Shown here: positions 1 to 8,485 of the stretch, piece after piece
How the letters are laid out: each line of letters opens with the position of its first letter
Numbering within the stretch: the stretch's first letter is position 1
From: Muriicola marianensis
GTDB taxonomy: Bacteria > Bacteroidota > Bacteroidia > Flavobacteriales > Flavobacteriaceae
Assembly: GCF_014638095.1 (NCBI RefSeq)
Contig: NZ_BMFH01000001.1
Location: 1,807,227-1,871,226 of the forward strand
Direction of reading: 5' to 3'
Length of the DNA: 64,000 bases
Made by a program: the position numbers and the translations under genes
The notes under the pieces: generated by a model
What the model was told of the DNA's origin: nothing
Database searches by the model: none
Seen by the model: only the letters and a program-made list of their open reading frames with translations

Positions 1-752
1 TCTTTGATAGAGGTATCCAGTTTATCTGCGTACCGCTGCACTTCTGCCGGAAACTGATAAGGGAGACCGTATTCAGCCAGGATGGCGTGGATCTCTGTAT
101 CGTGTTCTCCCGGTAAGCCCAGTACCTCTACTACTTTACCTGTTGGGGATTCTTCCTCCTTTGCCCAGGACAGCACCTCTACAATCACTTTTTCTCCATC
201 CTTTGCTTTACCGACAGAACTCAAGGGGACAAAAATATCGGTATACATCTTGTGATCCGTAGGTCTTACAAAAGCAAAGCTCTTGTGCAGATCGAGGATC
301 CCTACAAAAGCATTCTTCTTCCTTTCCAGGATGGAAACCACCTCCCCTTCAAGTTTGTTGGATTTTCTTCTGGGTTTTACCAGAACCTCCACAATATCAC
401 CATCAAAAGCCCGGTTGAGCTTATTGTAAGAAACGAATATATCATCATCCAGACCTTCGACTACCACATAGGCATTTCCCCTTGCGGTCACCTCTATTTT
501 ACCCTGATGCAGGAGTTTGTTCTCAAGGGACCTGTATTTTCCCCTTTCAAATTCCCTGATCCTTTCCTTGGCTTTTAACTGCCCCAGTCTCTTGATGAGT
601 ATATTCCTTCCTTCGGTATCGTCAATCTGTAATTTGGATGCGATCTGTTTGTAGTTAAAAGTCTTATTAGGCTCCTTCTCCAGGACCTCAAAAATCCCTC
701 TCGTAATCTCATTTTTCCTGTGTTGTGTAGCCCTCTTCTTTTTCTTCGACAT
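1..752 (-). CDS. rnr: Ribonuclease R, N-terminal part (cut by window edge)
   Basis: This is an open frame on the minus strand starting at ATG 750-752 and running off the left edge, so about 250 N-terminal residues are present. It begins MSKKKKRATQHRKNEITRG, followed by a winged-helix-like segment (about residues 15-75, with IASKLQIDD), then two OB-fold cold-shock-like segments (about 85-145, with GKIEVTARGNAYVVVE, and about 160-220, with KSFAFVRPT). This order is typical of RNase R, a processive 3'-5' exoribonuclease for structured RNA. The catalytic RNB domain and the S1 domain would lie outside the window. The gene is divergent from rpiB across a long AT-rich spacer. Family assignment is confident; intactness cannot be judged. 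Confidence 0.9.
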   Translation of the reverse strand, partial: MSKKKKRATQHRKNEITRGIFEVLEKEPNKTFNYKQIASKLQIDDTEGRNILIKRLGQLKAKERIREFERGKYRSLENKLLHQGKIEVTARGNAYVVVEGLDDDIFVSYNKLNRAFDGDIVEVLVKPRRKSNKLEGEVVSILERKKNAFVGILDLHKSFAFVRPTDHKMYTDIFVPLSSVGKAKDGEKVIVEVLSWAKEEESPTGKVVEVLGLPGEHDTEIHAILAEYGLPYQFPAEVQRYADKLDTSIK

Positions 753-1359
753 TCAATTTTAAATTTGGGCCGCAAATTACGAATTATAATTCACTGCCTC
801 TCTCCGTATCACCTGATATACAACCTCTTTATCTATTTGTTAACATATAATATCATTTAATCTATTTTTTATTGTTTTTAAAATTGAAAAGCAATGATGA
901 TTATTGTCTGTTAACACGGAGGATAAAATTTTAAGGACATACTTGCCTTGAACAGTTTAGTTGATTTATGAGTTATTTTTCAAAACATCCAAAATCTGAA
1001 TGTCAACTTATTACATACTTTATTAACCCGTGTTAAGAACATGAATCAACCACTGTTGGTTAATAACTTTTAAATTTTTTACTGTTTATATCAACCCTGT
1101 GGAAAGTGTATAAATCCATATCATCTTTTCAAGACTATTTTTTGATTTCTGTATTTTATTTTACAAGGTGTATTGTAAACAGAATATTACGTTTTAACAA
1201 TCAATACTTTTTCATGGAATTTCAACAATGATGGTTAATTAAAAATCACTGTATTTCAAGGATTTGCCTTGAATGTTAAATTACCATTGTTAATAAGTGT
1301 ATTCCCGGGATATAATACCGGGTATTCGTATTTTAGTAGAGAATTTTATTTGTGGACTT
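753..1359. other. AT-rich non-coding spacer between rnr and rpiB
   Basis: About 600 bases hold no convincing ORF. The stretch is strongly AT-rich and contains many TTAAC/GTTAA words, including an inverted pair TTAACACGG (about 913) and CCGTGTTAA (about 1028). Just before rpiB there is a short hairpin CCCGG-N9-CCGGG (about 1304-1322). It must carry the divergent promoters of rnr and rpiB. No perfect DnaA box was found. Confidence 0.6.
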
Positions 1360-1791
1360 ATGAAAATCTCTGTAGGTAATGACCATGCAGGTACGGATTA
1401 CAAACTGGCAATAGTGGGATTGCTGAGATCCCAGGATATTGAAGTTATCAACCACGGTACAGACAGCACGGACAGTGTGGATTATCCGGACTTTGTACAC
1501 CCCGTGGCAGATGACGTGGAAAACGGGCGGGCCGATATTGGGATCATTATCTGTGGCAGTGGAAATGGGGCATCCATGACTGCTAACAAACACCAGAAGG
1601 TGAGGGCTGCCCTGTGCTGGAATAAAGAGATCACAGAATTGGCCCGCGCCCACAACGATGCGAATATCCTCAGTTTACCGGCCAGGTTTATCTCACTCCC
1701 TCAGGCCCTCGAAATGGTTAAAACTTTTTTAAACACTTCTTTCGAAGGCGGAAGACACGAACGACGGATAGAGAAGATAGCCTGTTCTTAA
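1360..1791 (+). CDS. rpiB: Ribose-5-phosphate isomerase B
   Basis: The product (143 aa) interconverts ribose-5-phosphate and ribulose-5-phosphate in the pentose phosphate pathway. The start MKISVGNDHAG at 1360 matches the family N-terminus. An upstream in-frame ATG at 1297 would add 21 unrelated residues. Visible family features are the NDHAG loop, the DYPDFVHP segment, the CGSGNGASMTANK loop with the likely catalytic cysteine, and the HNDANILSLPARF segment. Length is normal for the LacAB/RpiB family. It is followed after about 36 bases by the cation exporter on the same strand. Confidence 0.93.
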   Translation: MKISVGNDHAGTDYKLAIVGLLRSQDIEVINHGTDSTDSVDYPDFVHPVADDVENGRADIGIIICGSGNGASMTANKHQKVRAALCWNKEITELARAHNDANILSLPARFISLPQALEMVKTFLNTSFEGGRHERRIEKIACS

Positions 1792-1827
1792 ATTGCCTGA
1801 AGATTGATTGAACAATCCTGTTAAGGC

Positions 1828-2736
1828 ATGGGACACACACATCATCATCACCATCACCACGAGAGGAGCGGAAAAAATTTACTGATCTCCATCCTCCTCA
1901 ATATTGCGATTACCGTTGCACAGGTAATCGGCGGGATCATATCCGGCAGTCTGGCGCTTCTCTCCGATGCTCTCCACAATTTCAGTGACGTACTCTCCCT
2001 TATCATCAGCTATCTCGCAAACCGATTTACCACTAAAAGAGCTTCCAGTAAACGAACGTTTGGATATAAGAGAGCAGAGATCATGGCGGCATTTGTGAAT
2101 TCTGCCACCCTGATCGTCATTGCGATTATCCTGATCAAGGAGGCCGTGGAACGCTTTTTCCAGCCGGAACCCATAACCCCTGCCCTGGTGATCTGGCTAT
2201 CAGCTCTGGGGATCGCAGCTAACGGATTCAGCGTCCTGCTGATCAAAAAGGATGCAGAGAGCAATATGAATATGAAATCAGCCTATCTGCATTTACTCAC
2301 GGATATGATGGCTTCTGTGGCCGTCCTCCTGGGAGGAATTCTCATGTACTTTTACCAGCTGTTCTGGATTGATCCTGTGCTGACTATTGCTATCGGACTT
2401 TACCTGATCTATATGGGGTATGACCTTTTAAAATCTTCTACCAAGGTGCTGATGCTCTTCACTCCAGACCAGATAGAAGTAGATAACATGGTTCGTGAGA
2501 TCAGTGAGAATCCGGCTATCAAGAATATGCATCACGTCCACCTATGGCAATTGAACGAACAGGAGATCCACCTGGAGGCTCACATCGATTTCCATGAGAA
2601 TATCAGCATTCAGGAGTTTGATTGCATCCTGAAGGACATTGAAGAACGTGTATATCACAATTATGGGATCACCCATGTAAGCATTCAACCCGAATTCGGG
2701 AAGTGTCATTCCCACCAGGTAATTGTACAGGACTGA
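1828..2736 (+). CDS. CDF-family cation efflux protein with His-rich N-terminus
   Basis: This is a 302-aa inner-membrane protein of the cation diffusion facilitator family, which exports Zn2+ or related divalent metals in exchange for protons. The N-terminus (residues 3-11) is almost all histidine. Six hydrophobic helices follow. The metal site is visible as D47/H50/D54 in DALHNFSD (TM2) and H155/D159 in HLLTD (TM5). The C-terminal domain (about 210-295, with NMHHVHLWQL) is the cytoplasmic metal-binding dimerisation domain. It most resembles CzcD/ZitB-type exporters, so zinc is the likely substrate, though that is inferred. The next gene starts 4 bases after the stop. Confidence 0.92.
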   Translation: MGHTHHHHHHHERSGKNLLISILLNIAITVAQVIGGIISGSLALLSDALHNFSDVLSLIISYLANRFTTKRASSKRTFGYKRAEIMAAFVNSATLIVIAIILIKEAVERFFQPEPITPALVIWLSALGIAANGFSVLLIKKDAESNMNMKSAYLHLLTDMMASVAVLLGGILMYFYQLFWIDPVLTIAIGLYLIYMGYDLLKSSTKVLMLFTPDQIEVDNMVREISENPAIKNMHHVHLWQLNEQEIHLEAHIDFHENISIQEFDCILKDIEERVYHNYGITHVSIQPEFGKCHSHQVIVQD

Positions 2737-2740
2737 GGCT

Positions 2741-3205
2741 ATGGAGATACTCATCAAATCCTTCGAGGAACTTACCAAAGAAGAACTATACCGCATCCTG
2801 CAATTGAGGGCGGAGGTTTTTGTGGTGGAACAGGAATGTGCGTACCTGGATGTGGATGGATTGGATCAGAAAGCCCTGCATGTACTGGGATATGGTCCTG
2901 AAAAAATAAGCGCCTATACCCGTATTTTCAAAGCGGGAGATTACTTCGATGACCCGAGTATAGGGAGGGTGGTAGTCTCATCGGAGTTCAGGGGAAAAGC
3001 CCTGGGAAAAAAGATCATGGAAGCCTCTCTTAAGTATATTGAGAGCAACCTGAATAGCAAGCATACAGTGATCTCAGCCCAGTTGTACCTTACCAAATTT
3101 TATGAGGATATGGGATTTCTGCCCGAAGGAGCCGAATACCTGGAAGACGATATTCCGCACATCAGGATGAGAAGAGCACATATAGCCTCCTCTGAGAATG
3201 ATTGA
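2741..3205 (+). CDS. GNAT acetyltransferase, ElaA-like
   Basis: A 154-aa protein with the layout of ElaA-type GNAT N-acetyltransferases: LRAEVFVVEQECAYLDVDG near the N-terminus, the acetyl-CoA-binding segment IGRVVVSSEFRGKALGKKIM in the middle, and a C-terminal SAQLYLTKFYEDMGF strand/helix. The substrate is unknown. The ATG at 2741 follows the CDF stop by 4 bases, suggesting translation from the same message. An earlier in-frame start at 2723 would overlap the CDF gene and adds no family sequence. It converges on the gene at 3223. Confidence 0.85.
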   Translation: MEILIKSFEELTKEELYRILQLRAEVFVVEQECAYLDVDGLDQKALHVLGYGPEKISAYTRIFKAGDYFDDPSIGRVVVSSEFRGKALGKKIMEASLKYIESNLNSKHTVISAQLYLTKFYEDMGFLPEGAEYLEDDIPHIRMRRAHIASSEND

Positions 3206-3222
3206 CCAGGCAGGGATGCGGA

Positions 3223-3597
3223 TCAGATCCTGATCGGGGTCTTGTTGCTCAGGTTGATATCCTCGAGCAGGGTATCTGTGAATTTGTAATGCCCCTTAGT
3301 AGTAATGATCCTGAAGGCATCAGACCTCATCCTGCTCAGGGCATCGAGAAACACCCACTTGGTCTTTAGCAACTGAGGTTTATCCGTTTTGAGGCTGATC
3401 TCAAAAAAATACCTCTTCCCGTCCTTGTTGGCCACAATGTCCGGGGTCACCTTGGTACCGTTTTTCTTCCTCAGGAAGGATTTAGGTTTTTCATAACCGT
3501 CCAAATCTACCCGTATCTTTTCGAAACCGCGGGCTTCGAGGTGATGAACGGATTTTTCAATAAATGCTGAATGTTCTTTCTTTTCTGACTTTACCAT
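3223..3597 (-). CDS. Small protein with PD-(D/E)xK nuclease-like motif
   Basis: A 124-aa protein starting MVKSEKKEHSAFIEK. The start at 3597 is preferred over an upstream ATG (3639) that adds 14 hydrophobic residues not expected for a soluble protein. The middle shows TPD (D53), then FFEISLK (E66, K70) and a helix rich in K, W and R. This is the order beta-D ... E-x-K-like ... helix seen in restriction-endonuclease-like folds, though the spacing E-x3-K is not canonical. No partner gene is evident. It may be a conserved flavobacterial protein of unknown role; a nuclease function is only an inference. Confidence 0.6.
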   Translation of the reverse strand: MVKSEKKEHSAFIEKSVHHLEARGFEKIRVDLDGYEKPKSFLRKKNGTKVTPDIVANKDGKRYFFEISLKTDKPQLLKTKWVFLDALSRMRSDAFRIITTKGHYKFTDTLLEDINLSNKTPIRI

Positions 3598-3700
3598 AGG
3601 GGAAAAGATACAAAAAATCACATTTACCTGCAATTTCATTCCATTGATTAACAGGTATTTAATATTTAAAAGCTTAATTCAGGGAGGTAATTTTCCCATT

Positions 3701-4771
3701 TTAGAGGGCGATGGTCTTTCCCGTATGCACCGACCTGTCTGCGGCAAGGACGATCTTCAGGCTATTGACAGCATCGCGCAGATGGGCTGAGAGATCCTTG
3801 TTTGAAAGGATAGCATCCAGGAAAAATTCCTGTTCCAGGCAGCACAATCCGTCATGGTCCGGTTCATCCCGGGTAGAGATAATCTGATCCTTATGGGCAA
3901 ATTTACCGTCGGCATCTGTATCACTTTTGTGCAACCTCAGATGCCCGGTCTTGGTGTGTCCCTCGACGTCATCCGAAGCTGCAGTGGTTGCATCGCTGAT
4001 GGAAACACAGCCTTTAGGACCTATTACATCCTTGATAAAGAAGGCAGTCTCACTCATCATAGGCCCCCAACCGGCTTCATACCAGCCAACAGAATCATCC
4101 TCAAAGCGGATCTGCAACTGCCCGTAGTTGTACATCCCGGAGTCTACTTCCTCAGTCAGTCGGGCTCCGATAGCCGATACGCTCACAGGTTTGGACCCCG
4201 TCATCATACACATGATATCCACATAATGCACCCCACAGTCTACAATAGGAGACATAGACCTCATTAGCTGTTTGTGGGTGTGCCACTGGGCTCCTGAGCT
4301 TTGCTGGTTCAGGTTCATTCGCATGACCAGGGGTTTGCCAAGGGTCCTGGCGATTTCCACGAATTTAGCCCATGCAGGATGCACCCTGAGGATATATCCT
4401 ACGACGAGCTTTCTATCGAGTTCAGCGGCTAATTTTACTAATTCCTCAGCCTGATCCACCGTTGTGGCCAGGGGCTTTTCCACAAAGACATGGGCCCCTA
4501 CCTCTAGAGCCATCTTTACATATTCAAAATGGGTGTCGGGATATGTATTTATGGAGACGGCATCAGGGTTGGTCTGTTCGAGGGCCGATTTGTAATCCCC
4601 AAAGGTAGGCAGCCCACCCAGGGAGGTGGAAAGAGCCTCCCTGCTCTCAGGAGTCCTGCTTACCAGTCCGACGATCTCGAAACCATCGATCTGCTGGTAT
4701 GCCCTGGCATGGCTGGCCCCCATATGGCCACAACCCACTACCAGGACCCGAATGTGTGAATTTCCCGCCAT
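3701..4771 (-). CDS. Gfo/Idh/MocA-family oxidoreductase
   Basis: A 356-aa NAD(P)-dependent sugar-type dehydrogenase. The N-terminal Rossmann domain shows VVGCGHMGASHARAY (residues 10-24) and the family signature VFVEKPLATT near residue 95. The C-terminal alpha/beta domain includes the DCGVHYVDIM segment that lines the active site. Substrate is unknown. It is the last gene of a run with a fructosamine-kinase-like gene (gap about 80 bases), an MBL hydrolase and an alpha-glucan phosphorylase-like gene, which hints at sugar or glycation-product metabolism. Confidence 0.88.
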   Translation of the reverse strand: MAGNSHIRVLVVGCGHMGASHARAYQQIDGFEIVGLVSRTPESREALSTSLGGLPTFGDYKSALEQTNPDAVSINTYPDTHFEYVKMALEVGAHVFVEKPLATTVDQAEELVKLAAELDRKLVVGYILRVHPAWAKFVEIARTLGKPLVMRMNLNQQSSGAQWHTHKQLMRSMSPIVDCGVHYVDIMCMMTGSKPVSVSAIGARLTEEVDSGMYNYGQLQIRFEDDSVGWYEAGWGPMMSETAFFIKDVIGPKGCVSISDATTAASDDVEGHTKTGHLRLHKSDTDADGKFAHKDQIISTRDEPDHDGLCCLEQEFFLDAILSNKDLSAHLRDAVNSLKIVLAADRSVHTGKTIAL

Positions 4772-4852
4772 AATCTGCTGAGGTCTTTAATAATGATTAT
4801 CAGTTCTTTAAAGGTAGGAAAAACCGGGCCCGGAATGAAATACGTCAAGAGC

Positions 4853-5713
4853 TCAGAAGAAACGCCTCAAAATACGTTTTACGGAGGCGGCGTACGAAAC
4901 CCCGAACAAGTTCAGGTGAACAAGGAGATAATACAATTGGTAGAGCTCGATTTCGTCCTGTTCAGGCACGAGATCGCTTGCAGCCGACTCATATCCGCTG
5001 TAGAACGCAGGGGAGAACCCCCCGAAAAGACGGCTCATGGCCAGATCCATTCCCGGATGGGAATAACTCACGCTGGGATCTATGAGGTACGCTTCATCTT
5101 CAGTTGAGATGAGGTAGTTACCTCCCCAGAGATCGCCGTGGATGAGGCTGGGTCGTGTTTCGCTGCAGAGACCCCGGAGTCTAGCCTCCATGAGGTTCTC
5201 ACCCGGGACTTCATCCCGACTCAGCAGCCCCTTATCAAAAGCCATTCTAAGCTGGGGACCGAGCCTTTCTGTGGTATAGAATTCCGGCCAGGTCTGTTTG
5301 GAGGCATTGGACTGGGGCAGGGAACCGATGAAATTATCGGTATCCCACCCAAAAAGGGGTTGCTTCGTGCCATGCAGCCTTGCCAGCTGTTCCCCGAAAT
5401 GCGCCATGTTTTTTTCCGACGGATGGCCTCTTTCTACGTATTCCATCAGCAGGCAGGCACTGATTTTCAGTTTTCCAAGGTGCAGCACCCGCGGAGTTTT
5501 GATACACCCGGTTGCTGATATGGCTTCCAATCCGGTTTTCTCTGCCTGAAGCATAGTAAAACCCTGAGCTCCTTTATGGTATTTGCAGAACAAGGGCTCA
5601 CCCTCCAGATCGATCTTAAAAGCCAGGGAAATATCACCCCCTGAAACAGGATTGGCAGAGAGGATCTTTCTGCCCATGACCGCCTCTATATGTTCTCTTA
5701 GGGATGTTTCCAA
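4853..5713 (-). CDS. Fructosamine kinase family protein (APH fold)
   Basis: A 286-aa kinase-like protein of the fructosamine/ketosamine-3-kinase family, which phosphorylates ketoamine adducts on proteins so that they break down. The N-terminal lobe has SGGDISLAFKI and the phosphate-binding lysine region LFCKYHKG. The catalytic loop is HGDLWGGNYL and the metal-binding motif follows as LIDPSVSYSHPGMDLAM. Length matches the family. The start lies 3 bases after the stop of the upstream MBL gene, so translational coupling is likely. Substrate assignment is by family only. Confidence 0.88.
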   Translation of the reverse strand: METSLREHIEAVMGRKILSANPVSGGDISLAFKIDLEGEPLFCKYHKGAQGFTMLQAEKTGLEAISATGCIKTPRVLHLGKLKISACLLMEYVERGHPSEKNMAHFGEQLARLHGTKQPLFGWDTDNFIGSLPQSNASKQTWPEFYTTERLGPQLRMAFDKGLLSRDEVPGENLMEARLRGLCSETRPSLIHGDLWGGNYLISTEDEAYLIDPSVSYSHPGMDLAMSRLFGGFSPAFYSGYESAASDLVPEQDEIELYQLYYLLVHLNLFGVSYAASVKRILRRFF

Positions 5714-5716
5714 AGC

Positions 5717-6700
5717 CTACAGATCGAATTCATCCCCAAACGAAGCCACTCGGAAGCCCCGTGAGGTTACAAACCGATAAGCTTCAGACTCTCGAGAGAG
5801 CAAGGGGTTGGTATGGTTGAAATGAATAAAGATGATCTTTTGTTTTTCTGTTGGGGGAAGCGTTTCAAAAAGCTCCATGCTTTCCACGACAAAAGGATGT
5901 GGGATCTCTGAAATGTCCCTTGTGTTGAGCTCATCTCCGTCAAAAAACGTAGCATCGAGAAAGGCGTAATCCACCTCAGTGATCAGGTCTGTGATCTTTC
6001 GGTCCCACCTCTCCCATTTGTCAATGTCCGGGATAAAAAGTGCTTTTTTCTCCGGCCCGCTAATGATAAAGCCCACGGTCTCCGAATATTCATCCCGGTG
6101 TGGTACCCTTAGAGGTACTACAGAGACAGAAGGGGCGAGGGTTATTGCAGAATCAGGCAAGAGGGGTTCGATGCGGATATTTTGGTTGCTGACGAGCTGT
6201 CCCCAGGGCCCATTGTGCTGAAGGAAATCGGCCATTCGAGGCATGGCGTGGACGGGCACTTCTTTCGCATTTACCGCCTCTTTCCCGAAGAACATGAGTC
6301 CGCTGTAATGCCCAATATGGGCATGGGTAAGGAATACACCATCCGGCATGATGCCCTCCTGGACATCTGCAGCCCGGTTTAAGAAATGGAGCTGAGAAGG
6401 CAGGTCGGGGGTTGCCTCAAAGAGATATTGCTTTTTGTGTTTTCCATCTATCAACCCCAGAGAAACCACCTTTCTTTTGGGATCCGGGTTTTCAAAAAGG
6501 TCTTTGCAACAGGCTTTTTCGCATCCCACCTGAGGAGACCCTGCGTCCTGTGCTGTTCCCAGGATCATCAGTCGGACACCTGCTTTGGCATTCCCGCTGA
6601 TCTCTGTTTCCGGGGCGTTTTTTTCTGTTGTTGGCCGACAGGCAAACAGGAAGATAAGTACCCCTGATAATATGATGTATTTCAGGGGCTTTGATCTCAT
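5717..6700 (-). CDS. MBL-fold hydrolase, PqqB-like lipoprotein
   Basis: A 327-aa secreted lipoprotein: hydrophobic signal MRSKPLKYIILSG and lipobox LFAC with C21. The mature part has a metallo-beta-lactamase fold similar to PqqB-like proteins (ILGTAQDAGSPQVGC near 46-60). The metal motif reads HAHIGH (H126, H128, H131), with glycine where the usual HxHxDH aspartate stands. Later VPHRDEYS and FLDATFFDG provide further candidate ligands. The start ATG overlaps the stop of the phosphorylase-like gene as ATGA, and fructosamine kinase follows after 3 bases. There is no pqq operon here, so a PQQ role is unlikely. Confidence 0.8.
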   Translation of the reverse strand: MRSKPLKYIILSGVLIFLFACRPTTEKNAPETEISGNAKAGVRLMILGTAQDAGSPQVGCEKACCKDLFENPDPKRKVVSLGLIDGKHKKQYLFEATPDLPSQLHFLNRAADVQEGIMPDGVFLTHAHIGHYSGLMFFGKEAVNAKEVPVHAMPRMADFLQHNGPWGQLVSNQNIRIEPLLPDSAITLAPSVSVVPLRVPHRDEYSETVGFIISGPEKKALFIPDIDKWERWDRKITDLITEVDYAFLDATFFDGDELNTRDISEIPHPFVVESMELFETLPPTEKQKIIFIHFNHTNPLLSRESEAYRFVTSRGFRVASFGDEFDL

Positions 6701-8340
6701 TTGTACAGCTCTTTGTAATACTGAATGGCCATTCGTTCACTGGTAAAATCAGCCAGCACATCGTCCATTCCCCTAAAGACGATCTCCGACCATTTTTCAG
6801 GGGTATTGTAGTAGAGGGGAAGCACTTTTTCTTCCAGGCAGTCATAGAGATTGCGGCTGTCAAAATCGTCCTGTTCTGAAACCAGGCTTTCCGGGTTGGC
6901 CTCCGGAAGAACGAAGGAATTCTTGCCATTTTTAGCGAATTCGGGTACCCATCCATCGTTGATTGACAGGTTTACACTGCCGTTCATGGCGGCGGTCATC
7001 CCGCTGGTACCGGAAGCTTCCCGGGTAATGCGAGGGGTATTCAACCAGATGTCTGATCCCATTTTCAGGAGTTTGGACAGGGCCATTTCGTATCCGGTAA
7101 GCACGGCCGTATTGTGTCTGTATTTGGTGAAGTGAACCAGCCTGTCAAATACCCCTATAGCCCCTGTATCCTTGGGATATGGCTTTCCTGCCCAGATGAT
7201 TTGTACTGGGTATTTCTTGTTGGCCAGGATCTTCTCAAAACGCTCCATGTCTCGCAGGAGCAAGTCGGCCCTTTTGTACTCCGCAAATCGCCGGGCCCAG
7301 ACGATGGTCAGAATCTCAGGGTCGAATAGTTTCCCTGTCTGGTCGAGTACGGTTTTGAACAGGTCCTGTTTCAGTTCTGTCTTTCTTTTTTGGAAGGCCT
7401 TTACATTGTTGGCCTTCCTGGCCTTATACAAGGTCTCATCCTGCCAGAAATTCTGGTTTTGTGCATTGGTGATGGGAAAAATCTTGGTACTGCCAGTATT
7501 TCCCTTCCACATCCCCCTGGATACCTTTGCGTGCAACTTGGAAACCGCATTGGTTCGGTTGGCCATTCGCAAGGCGGCTACGGTATAACTCAGCCGGTTA
7601 GAGCCACCGGTTTCCTTCATCAGCTCCTCTTCGGTAAGTTTCCTACCAAAGAATCCACTGTCGTTCAGGGCATAGGCGTCCCTTTCCACATTACCGGCCC
7701 TTTCCGGAGTATGGGTGGTAAATGCCATGTTTTTCTTGCCCACCCCTAAATTGCGGAGGTGATAGAATGCCGGCAGGGCGTGTCCCTCATTTAAGTGGTA
7801 GATATCCGCACCCCCTAATGCCTGGACGAGTTTTGCCCCTCCGATCCCCAGCACTATGTTTTGACAGATTCGGGTCAGTTCGTTGGAGTCATAGAGATGG
7901 TTCATGATAGAGCGCGACAGCTCATCGTTCCCCTCCACATCAGTAGTCAAAAGGTAAATGGGAACAGAACCGAAAACCTCAGGCTTTAAGACCATCGCCC
8001 TTACCTTGACAGAGCTGTTTCCGAAAATACCCACCTCTACTTCATGGCCGGAGTCTTCGAGGAAACTGTAGTGTTTTTCAATGAAATCGGGCCTCAGGGT
8101 CTGGTCCTTATTGCGGCTCTGATCGTAATACCCGTATTTCCAAAGCATGCCAATACCTATGACGTTTTGCTTGAGTTCAAAGGCCGAAAGCATATGGGAT
8201 CCCGCGAGAAATCCGAGTCCGCCCGAATAGATCTTCAAGGCCTGGTGGATACCGAATTCCATACTGAAATAGGCCACCTTTTTCTTATAGGGCTCACTGG
8301 GTTTATAGGGGTGATACCAGGAATTATATTTACTCTTCAT
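6697..8340 (-). CDS. Alpha-glucan phosphorylase-like protein (GT35), K-to-T at PLP site
   Basis: A 547-aa protein related to short alpha-glucan phosphorylases, which release glucose-1-phosphate from storage glucans. Visible segments are VAYFSMEFG, YSGGLGFLAGSH, HLNEGHALPAF, FTTHTPERAGN, ARRFAEYKRADLLL and NTPRITREASGTSGM. The GT35 signature E-A-S-G-x-S-x-M-K-x2-M-N is matched except that the PLP-binding lysine is threonine (T449). The start MKSKYNSW at 8340 is preferred because a good promoter (8364-8391) lies inside the longer possible reading frame. It heads an operon with MBL, fructosamine kinase and Gfo/Idh genes. Confidence 0.82.
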   Translation of the reverse strand: MKSKYNSWYHPYKPSEPYKKKVAYFSMEFGIHQALKIYSGGLGFLAGSHMLSAFELKQNVIGIGMLWKYGYYDQSRNKDQTLRPDFIEKHYSFLEDSGHEVEVGIFGNSSVKVRAMVLKPEVFGSVPIYLLTTDVEGNDELSRSIMNHLYDSNELTRICQNIVLGIGGAKLVQALGGADIYHLNEGHALPAFYHLRNLGVGKKNMAFTTHTPERAGNVERDAYALNDSGFFGRKLTEEELMKETGGSNRLSYTVAALRMANRTNAVSKLHAKVSRGMWKGNTGSTKIFPITNAQNQNFWQDETLYKARKANNVKAFQKRKTELKQDLFKTVLDQTGKLFDPEILTIVWARRFAEYKRADLLLRDMERFEKILANKKYPVQIIWAGKPYPKDTGAIGVFDRLVHFTKYRHNTAVLTGYEMALSKLLKMGSDIWLNTPRITREASGTSGMTAAMNGSVNLSINDGWVPEFAKNGKNSFVLPEANPESLVSEQDDFDSRNLYDCLEEKVLPLYYNTPEKWSEIVFRGMDDVLADFTSERMAIQYYKELYK

Positions 8341-8363
8341 GTTTTTATTCAGATTTGAAAGGC

Positions 8364-8391
8364 CAAAAATAGGAAAACCGCCGGTTCGCAA
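8364..8391 (-). promoter_or_regulatory. Bacteroidetes-type promoter of the phosphorylase-like operon
   Basis: On the minus strand TTG (8389-8391) is followed after exactly 17 bases by TATTTTTG (8364-8371), a full match to the TTG / TAnnTTTG consensus. It lies 23 bases upstream of the chosen start at 8340. Confidence 0.7.
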
Positions 8392-8485
8392 CGCAAAATT
8401 GAGAAAACCTTTTGGTTCTGAAGGAAATAGCACGGGTTGGGCACACTTAGGATACCCGCATCGTTAGGTTATAAAAGGGAGTCCC

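Noticed and set aside
753-1359. Replication origin
   Set aside because: The spacer is AT-rich but shows no perfect DnaA boxes and no dnaA or dnaN gene nearby.
1828-1865. His-rich start of the CDF exporter as an artificial tag
   Set aside because: Natural CDF proteins often carry N-terminal His stretches, and the surrounding sequence is native chromosome.
3190-3245. Terminator between the ElaA-like and PD-(D/E)xK-like genes
   Set aside because: There is only a weak GATC-rich inverted repeat without a T-run, partly inside the coding end.
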